From NCBI GenBank assembly GCA_014706295.1, contig JACSVZ010000037.1, positions 4,464,001-4,528,000 on the forward strand: a stretch of DNA of 64,000 nucleotides, in the 5' to 3' direction. A program made the position numbers and the translations under genes. Source of the DNA: Lycocorax pyrrhopterus obiensis (lineage: Eukaryota; Chordata; Aves; Passeriformes; Paradisaeidae). The notes below the pieces were generated by a model. That model saw only the letters and a program-made list of their open reading frames with translations, ran no database searches and was not told the DNA's origin. Shown piece by piece: positions 59,201-64,000 of this stretch. Position 1 is the stretch's first letter; every line of letters starts with the position of its first letter.

Positions 59201-62200
59201 AACAACCACAGCTGACACAAAATCATCCAGAACCACTTGGTCAGTGCTTTGAGCTTCTTGTTCTCCCTGAGCTGGGCTCTTGCTTGAGGCCACAGAGGAA
59301 CACGTGGTGACCTGTGGTCTCCAGATGCAGTTTTGTTGCCCGAGGATTCTCGCAGCCATGCAGGCCAGAGCATGCAAACATCTTTACAATATTAGAGGGT
59401 TTTAGCCCAAAAGCCCCTAATTCGAGGTGCTGCTTTTTCACACTGACCATGTGTCTGGACCAGAGGATGGTACAGCAGAATAGAGCTGAGGTGCTATGGG
59501 ATTGTTAGTGGGTTTGTGTGTCACTTGAAATCAAATCTGCTCCATCCCCAAGTGCCTGACTCTGGCCCTCAGTGGCTGTGGCTGACCTGCCAACTCAAAA
59601 TCTTGTACCCTGCTCAGTAGAGCCAGATTTATAAGGGGGCCAATATGGGTTCATTAAGTGCCTTTCTCTGGACAAGATTTGGGACGACACTGTGTTGCTT
59701 TGCTTCGGTGGAACCATGGCTGCAGCACGGGACAGCAGTGCCCATGTGTCCGCCAGGCCAGTGCTTTTGTCCTTCCTGTGCCACCACTGAGTGTGGCAGG
59801 GCACAAGAGGACACTTGGGCTAAAATTTCTGAGCAACTCTGCAGGGGGCTGAGGGAGAACCCAGAGGCAGCAACCAAGTCAGCATCTCTGCTGCTGCTGC
59901 TTCTCTTCTTCCTGAGGCCCTCAGTGGCATCAGTGCATGCAAACTGACGCCTTTGTGGCCCTTTACCATTCTAAATACACTGTATTTATATCCAGTTCTT
60001 TCCTTTCTCTTAACTCCTCCTTTCCTACGTCCATGCTTTGCATGCCCTAGTGAGCTTGGGTGTGTCAAAGGGTGAGAACATGTGGGGCTATAAAAATGGT
60101 GTAGTGGCTTTTTATTTTGGCTTTATGAATATTTATCAAGTGCGCTGAAATTATGTGAAGCTAATAATCATGCTTAGATACTATAGGAAGTATGTATTGA
60201 TGTAATGTGGACAAAGTATTTATGCTCTTATAAAAATTAATATAATTAATAGCCAGATAATTGCTCCAGACTGACTGCACTCATGAAAGCTGAAGGGAGC
60301 TGTGGTATATGGCTTTGCTTTGGTTTTCAGAGATGCTTTTGAAATTGTGTGCTGTCACGTAGAACCTGCCAGTTCCTTCCAGGTGTGCTGTCACCTGCAG
60401 GTACACTTGGCTCTTTGAGCCGTGGCAGGTGCTCTCCAGTGAAAGGGACGGTGCTCAGTCCTGAAGTCATCCCCTGTAAAGCCTCGTTTGGGACCAAAGC
60501 TCTTGAGTGCACAGGCAGGAAGAGGTTCCCTGAACATTTTTGGCATGCCAGCAAGTCTGGATTTGTGTCGACATAGGATGTGCATACACACACACCTCCC
60601 CACTTTGTGCCACCAGCTAGGGGGAAGGGCACAATTGATGCCAGACATCTGTACTCTAGAAGGTGTTAGTGCAGGACATGGCAGCTCTAATTCAACCCTC
60701 CTTTTACGTCCAAAGCAGGACAACAGGCAGGAGACAAGAATTCTTACTCTTGGCAGCTGAAGTTTCTAGCTAAGTCACATATCGAACTATTAATGTGTCT
60801 GAGACCTGTGCCCATTTTAGCATTATTCTCCCTTGTCCTTGTGCCTGTTTTTTATTCCTGTATTGCTCTTTACCCCTGGTTCTGTGAATTTGGCTGGAGG
60901 CACAGGCTGTGGCCCTGAGTGAGGAGGTGCAGCAGGGCAGAGCAGTGTCAGGGCACACAGTGTGCTGCTCCCCAGCCAGTAACCCTGTTCTGGGGTGGCA
61001 GGGACCTGTTCTGCACCCACTGCCCGGGGAGAGGGGCTGCTGTCCATGGGTAACCCCCAGCTCAGTTCTGAGGAGACACTAATCCAGAGGAAACATTTCA
61101 CCCCCTGACTGTCCTGGGCAGATCAGGCGAACCTGGGCACATCCCCAAGCTGCCTGCCTGTGACTGCATCTTACCTTCTTACTTCATGGGCTGAATTATC
61201 TGGTAGAGGAGTGAGTGGGTCCCTCTGCAGCCTGGCCTGCCCCGTGCTCTCTCATGTCTCTCTCTGTCCCAGGGATGATGCAGCATCTCTGGTAGAATGT
61301 GAATTACAAAGGCACACACGTATGGTGGTGTCTGTGGATAACAGGGAGCTGTTGGGACAGAGGAGGGGAGGCTCTCCTGGCAGGAGGTGTTTCTTCAGGA
61401 CCGTGTACAGTCCCATACCATGTAATACTCTACTTTAACCTTCTATTTATTTATTTTTAAAGTATCTGTGTAGCAGAGTTGTGCCCAACTGTCTAGTGAC
61501 ATTGTGATCATTGTAAACACTAATTAAGATACCCAATTTTTGATGTTCACAATATCAAGTTCTGAAATAAACGGCTTCCGGGCCTTGACTATTTCCACAA
61601 ACTATCTGACTCCAGAGCCTTTTTTTTTTCTTCTTTTTTTATGTTACTTTTTTTTACTGTTGCCAGAGCCACTATTACCATGTGACAAATGGCTTGGAGC
61701 AAAGACACAGCTGCAGTGCTCCATCCCAGGGCTGTGATGTGGTTGCTTCCTGCCTTATGATCCTCTTGATCTCCTCACTTTTTTTCATCTGCTTCTGGAA
61801 GAAGTTTTAGTTCAGCTGCCCATTCTCAGGCATGAAGCACGTTCCCATGAGAGCTTTTGGCAGCATTGAGCCCTCTTGACATGGCAGTGGCAAACACTAA
61901 AGAGTGCAGAGAACAGGAACGGGGTTTTGCACACTTAGCAGGAATTTGTTCAGAATGGATCAATATTTAAGACATACTTTGATCAGCATTCAGTCCTAAG
62001 GCATTAATAAGCTATACTTAAAATTGTTCATCTCCTCTTTGCTAATCAGAAAAATTCCTTTTCTGGATGGTGCAAGACAAATGATTCTTCACTGCCCTGA
62101 GGATCTGGCTGCATTAACTTGGTGAGATTGAGGAGTGGGTCTGTTGAGCAGCAGAGCCATTGGAAGCCTTATCCAAAACAGTTACAATCCCAGGATTGTG

Positions 62201-64000
62201 GTTATGAGTGATAAATGACTGTAATATCATCCAGCCCATTAAATTAAAGACTTCCAAAAGCCAATAAACCAGTTAAGCTGTTTTCTGCTGCTGCAAGGAG
62301 CTGTGTAAAGTTGGATCCTTTAGCCCAAAGACACAGAAGGTGCAGAGTTAGGACAAAAGAGCTGTGTTGCTCACAGGTGCTGCTCTGATTTGGCCCTCCA
62401 CAGCCCTGCCGCAGTGAGGGGTAGGTATCACTCTTTCTCCTATGATTCATATCAGTCCTGAGCTGCACTTCTAATTCCCTTCCCCATTCATTTCCTCTTA
62501 CAAAGCTGAGCTGGTGCATCCATCTGTGTGTGTGGTGGGGCAGATGTGTGTGGGGTCACTAAAGGACTCCCCATGGCTGCAGAGCAGGACACCCTTCGCA
62601 GGTCCTCTGGAACCTGGAGAGGTTGGGCCGCTGGGGCTGCAGGACCAGCACGTCCCTGGCTGCTGTTAGAGGCATGTCCTGCACCAGGACCCTGCTTGGC
62701 TCACGTGTTCAGCCTCACTAAGCTGGTCAGGATTGGTGATGGCTGCCTCCTACTAGCAGATAAGTAGTTTGTAAGATGCTTTAAATTGTAATCTTAACTC
62801 TAGAGTTAGCACGGCGTAATGTTGCTGCACCACCTCTTTAATCCCCAGGAGAGAGTGACACGTGCATAAATCACCCCACAGTGCAAGGCTGAGATTTTCT
62901 TCACACTGATTTACTCCTGGCTTTCCTCTGACGGAAGAAAAGCCATGTAACCATACTGCTGCTCTCATCTGTCTGTTTCCATCAGAAGTGAGATTAAGCC
63001 TCCAAATATTGTATCTGCAAAGTCAGATATCTCAGTTTAAAAACATGCATTTCATACTCAGTTCTTCATCATGCTTTATTTGACAATTCTATTACCTGTT
63101 TCTAACTAAAAAATCTTACAGGACATCATTCAGAGATTCTGGTTTATATTCTAGACTTTCTTCCATGTATTTTCATTCAGTTGTTAAAAATAATACAAAA
63201 TTCCTGTATTTGCAGTTTCATAAAGCATTCTCTGGGTAATTTTCTCATCTGAGGTATTTGCACTGCAGTTCCTAAACTGTTCCACCCTATTTTCCACCCT
63301 GTATTGTGGGACAGGTTGGTGCACGATAATTTAAGTAAGGTTGAGCAGTTCTTCTTTTCCCAAGGTGCAGGAACATTCCCGTAAACTCTTCAGCACGGCT
63401 GCACTGAAAAGTTGGTCCAAACCTGATAGCAAAACAAGTGTTCCTGCAAGCACAACGAGCGAGGCAGTTGCTGGGATTTCTTGTTGCTAAGTGTCTGTCA
63501 TGCGTGTCCTTTGCAGGTACCTCTCTGGGGACTCGATTACTGTCTTTCCCAGCAGCCCTGGCACAGCCTTCCCTTCACCTGCTGCGTCCCTGTTTGTCCC
63601 AACACCACCCAGTATCCTGCACCTGACAAACCAGCAGCTCTTCAGGTCCCCACGCAGAACTTCCTCCTCCTCTCTTCCCGGCCGTCTCAACAGGGCGCTC
63701 TCGCTGGGCACCATCCCCTCCCTGGCCAGGGCAGGTGAGTGTGCAGGGGCTGTCCCAGCGGGAATGGCACTGGAATGGAGCAGTGCTTCAGAAGGAAATG
63801 GGCTGGGGGGATCCACACGTTACAGTCCTGTTCAGGGCTGGCTGCTCCTGTGGCAGAGGGGAGCATCCAGCATTAGGAGTTTGGGGGTTGGCAGTAGCTG
63901 AGCCAGCTGGGTTCAAATTGTTTCATTTTTGCTTTTAGATTCTGGCTACTTGTTCAGTGGAAGCCGACCGGCCTCACAGTCATCCCAGTCCAAGGAATCC
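47202..64000 (+). CDS. TMEM201: TMEM201 (NET5/Samp1), inner nuclear membrane protein, partial at 3' side
   Basis: Coding exons: 47202-47275, 51297-51417, 51960-52154, 53527-53703, 54306-54676, 55046-55249 (or to a TGA at 55266-55268 in a short form), 63517-63734, and 63939 to the window end. All junctions are GT-AG and stay in frame. Seen: an N-terminal hydrophobic segment (residues about 7-23), then four CxxC pairs (35/38, 51/54 with C57, 108/111, 151/154), transmembrane segments at about 206-226, 292-309, 319-335 and 351-367, and a serine/proline-rich tail. The loop between the first two segments has two N-glycosylation sequons (N249RT, N279LS), which fits a perinuclear-space location. Known for the family (Ima1_N domain, yeast Ima1): binds lamins, emerin and the SUN2 LINC complex, supports nuclear positioning and cell migration, and associates with the mitotic spindle. 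The C-terminal part lies beyond the window. Confidence 0.95.
47276..51296 (+). other. TMEM201: TMEM201 intron 1
   Basis: GT-AG intron of 4021 bases. CpG-rich with a purine run at its start, ordinary afterwards. No recognised repeat or internal gene. The long frames near its 5' end are by-products of CpG-rich sequence. Confidence 0.8.
51297..51417 (+). CDS. TMEM201: TMEM201 exon 2
   Basis: Follows CCCGACAG and ends before GTACGG. Encodes KKPTHVTVNCWFCNQDTVVP and YGNRNCWDCPNCEQYNGFQE. The zinc-ribbon-like cysteines CWFC and CWDCPNC are the most conserved part of the Ima1 N-terminal domain; they face the nucleoplasm. Confidence 0.96.
51960..52154 (+). CDS. TMEM201: TMEM201 exon 3
   Basis: Follows TTTTTGTCAG and ends before GTGAGT. 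Encodes NGDYNKPIPAQYMEHLNHVV, then PQQWVSSQILLCKKCNNHQT, then KIKQLASFSPREE. The CKKC pair at 108-111 is the third cysteine pair of the domain. It is in phase 0 at both ends. Confidence 0.96.
52155..53526 (+). other. TMEM201: TMEM201 intron 3
   Basis: GT-AG intron of 1372 bases; no repeat or gene recognised. Confidence 0.8.
53527..53703 (+). CDS. TMEM201: TMEM201 exon 4
   Basis: Follows CTCACCAG and ends before GTACGT. Encodes GKYDEEIEVYKHHLEQTYKL, then CRPCQAAVEYYIKHQNRQLR, then ALLLSHHFRRRETDKSYSQ. Contains the fourth cysteine pair CRPC (151-154) and a basic helix leading to the first membrane segment. Confidence 0.96.
54306..54676 (+). CDS. TMEM201: TMEM201 exon 5
   Basis: Follows TCCTCTGCAG and ends before GTGGGT. 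Encodes a serine/threonine-rich start (NLCSSSSSTSITTPA), the membrane segment QVILLRFLAFLSCTFLVLMA, a roughly 65-residue loop with sequons NRT and NLS, and the membrane segment MAVAVLGLFTCLLAMFLA. The human loop also carries sequons, though at different sites. Confidence 0.94.
54677..55045 (+). other. TMEM201: TMEM201 intron 5
   Basis: Short GT-AG intron of 369 bases with a pyrimidine-rich end; nothing else recognised. Confidence 0.85.
55046..55268 (+). CDS. TMEM201: TMEM201 exon 6, with read-through short-isoform end
   Basis: Follows CCCATCGCAG. Encodes LRRIDAFASVLWFVVMSLHL, then AERYLKVDTPSWLDTAKF, then GTTSLCCLVGFTAAVATRKS and GQRRFRPRR. Two endings are possible. Spliced: the donor is at 55250 (AAG|GTCAGA) and joins exon 7 in frame. 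Read through: the frame continues SEPEQ and stops at 55266-55268, giving a 386-residue protein with four membrane segments and no tail. The human gene has a matching short isoform of about 392 aa that ends just after RPRR. The donor has C at +3, which makes it weak and could favour the short form. Confidence 0.93.
55397..55461. repeat. Alternating purine-pyrimidine microsatellite (TA/CA/TG)
   Basis: Runs of TA, CACACACAC, GTGTATATATATGTGTGTGT and TATATATATA in succession. The CA and TG blocks face each other as an imperfect palindrome around CACGTG. Such tracts are length-variable and can form hairpins or Z-DNA. Confidence 0.9.
61447..61455 (+). promoter_or_regulatory. AU-rich element nonamer TTATTTATT
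   Basis: Exact match to the class of AU-rich destabilising nonamer (UUAUUUAUU) about 110 bases before an AATAAA. It supports that this DNA is the end of an mRNA on the + strand. Confidence 0.45.
61566..61571 (+). terminator. TMEM201: Poly(A) signal, probably TMEM201 short form
   Basis: AATAAA followed 50-90 bases later by T-rich runs (tttttttttt and ttttttt near 61620-61660). No coding exon lies close upstream on the + strand, so the best candidate is the read-through transcript of TMEM201; an unrelated non-coding RNA is the alternative. Confidence 0.6.
61591..63516 (+). other. TMEM201: TMEM201 intron 6, distal part
   Basis: Ends in the acceptor TCCTTTGCAG. One AATAAA at 62263-62268 is seen without an obvious exon. 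No repeat recognised. Confidence 0.7.
63517..63734 (+). CDS. TMEM201: TMEM201 exon 7 (long isoform)
   Basis: Ends before GTGAGT. Encodes the serine/proline-rich nucleoplasmic segment: YLSGDSITVFPSSPG, then SLFVPTPPSILHLTNQQLFR, then SPRRTSSSSLPGRLNRALSL and GTIPSLARA. The block NQQLFRSPRRTS through GTIPSL is nearly identical to the human protein, while the first 25 residues diverge. Its many S-P and R-x-x-S sites suit phosphorylation in mitosis, but that is inference. Confidence 0.95.
63735..63938 (+). other. TMEM201: TMEM201 intron 7
   Basis: GT-AG intron of 204 bases between exons 7 and 8; phase 1. Nothing else recognised. Confidence 0.85.
63939..64000 (+). CDS. TMEM201: TMEM201 exon 8, cut by window end
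   Basis: Follows TGCTTTTAG. Encodes DSGYLFSGSRPASQSSQSKE and S up to the last base. The human counterpart reads DSGYLFSGSRPPSQ. The remaining tail exons and the last membrane segment of the long form are outside. Confidence 0.93.
   Translation, partial: MLATCSVEADRPHSHPSPRN

Larger units (their letters stand above)
55269..61590 (+). other. TMEM201: Possible long 3'UTR of the TMEM201 short isoform / intron 6
   Basis: This segment is intron 6 in the long transcript. In the short one it would be a 3'UTR of about 6.3 kb. Support seen: an ARE nonamer (61447-61455) and a canonical AATAAA (61566-61571) with a strong T-rich downstream element. I noticed no earlier AATAAA after the stop. It also contains an alternating TA/CA/GT tract (55397-55461) and a Pumilio-type TGTAGATA at 59024-59031. 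No other gene recognised; a block around 60100-60260 is unusually A/T-rich. Confidence 0.5.

Noticed and set aside
61160..61438. Possible terminal coding exon of a separate gene before the AATAAA at 61566
   Set aside because: The frame of 92 codons has no recognisable family and no clear acceptor at its start. A 3'UTR end of TMEM201's short form explains the signals better.
1..64000. CRISPR arrays, prokaryotic operons, tRNA or rRNA genes, endogenous retroviruses
   Set aside because: None seen. There are no regularly spaced direct repeats, cloverleaf genes, LTR pairs or retroviral gene frames that I could recognise by reading.

Overview
The window is nuclear DNA of a bird, probably a passerine. 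Evidence for a bird: vertebrate split genes with GT-AG introns and CpG-island promoters, and three recognisable CR1 LINE 3' tails. One tail, with the 'ccttccagctcaggacattctgtg' type of ending, belongs to a CR1 type common in songbirds. No prokaryotic or viral feature was seen. Three protein genes lie in the same order and orientation (+ strand) as on human 1p36: SPSB1 > SLC25A33 > TMEM201. This matches an avian microchromosome segment (chicken chr 21 equivalent, from memory).

Layout. 1-1752 is the last intron of SPSB1. 1753-1880 is its final coding exon (SOCS box), followed by a roughly 2 kb 3'UTR ending near 3850 at an AATAAA. About 3860-31140 is intergenic DNA without a convincing gene. It holds a CR1 tail (about 11480-11797), a CR1 end fragment (28570-28640), two MIR-like ancient SINE remnants, a long polypyrimidine tract, small tandem duplications and an exact CTCF core motif (28366). 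31140-31860 is the SLC25A33 CpG-island promoter with three CRE-type sites. The seven coding exons of SLC25A33 run from 31476 to 42980 and encode 319 aa. After a spacer carrying a passerine-type CR1 (about 46460-46828), a second CpG island (46830-47680) drives TMEM201. Its exons 1-8 start at 47202, and exon 8 is cut by the window end.

The three genes do not form one pathway. SPSB1 is a substrate adaptor for a Cullin-RING ubiquitin ligase. SLC25A33 imports pyrimidine nucleotides into mitochondria. TMEM201 (NET5/Samp1) is an inner-nuclear-membrane protein that couples the nucleus to the cytoskeleton.

The most interesting points are: a weak splice donor in TMEM201 exon 6 that allows read-through to a short isoform of 386 aa, with a strong poly(A) site 6.3 kb downstream; an inverted repeat in the TMEM201 promoter carrying two AP-1 sites; and regularly spaced CRE sites in the SLC25A33 promoter. 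I found no clear evidence of a wholly new biological system. Exon boundaries rest on reading splice sites, frame and family similarity by eye; no alignment or search was run.
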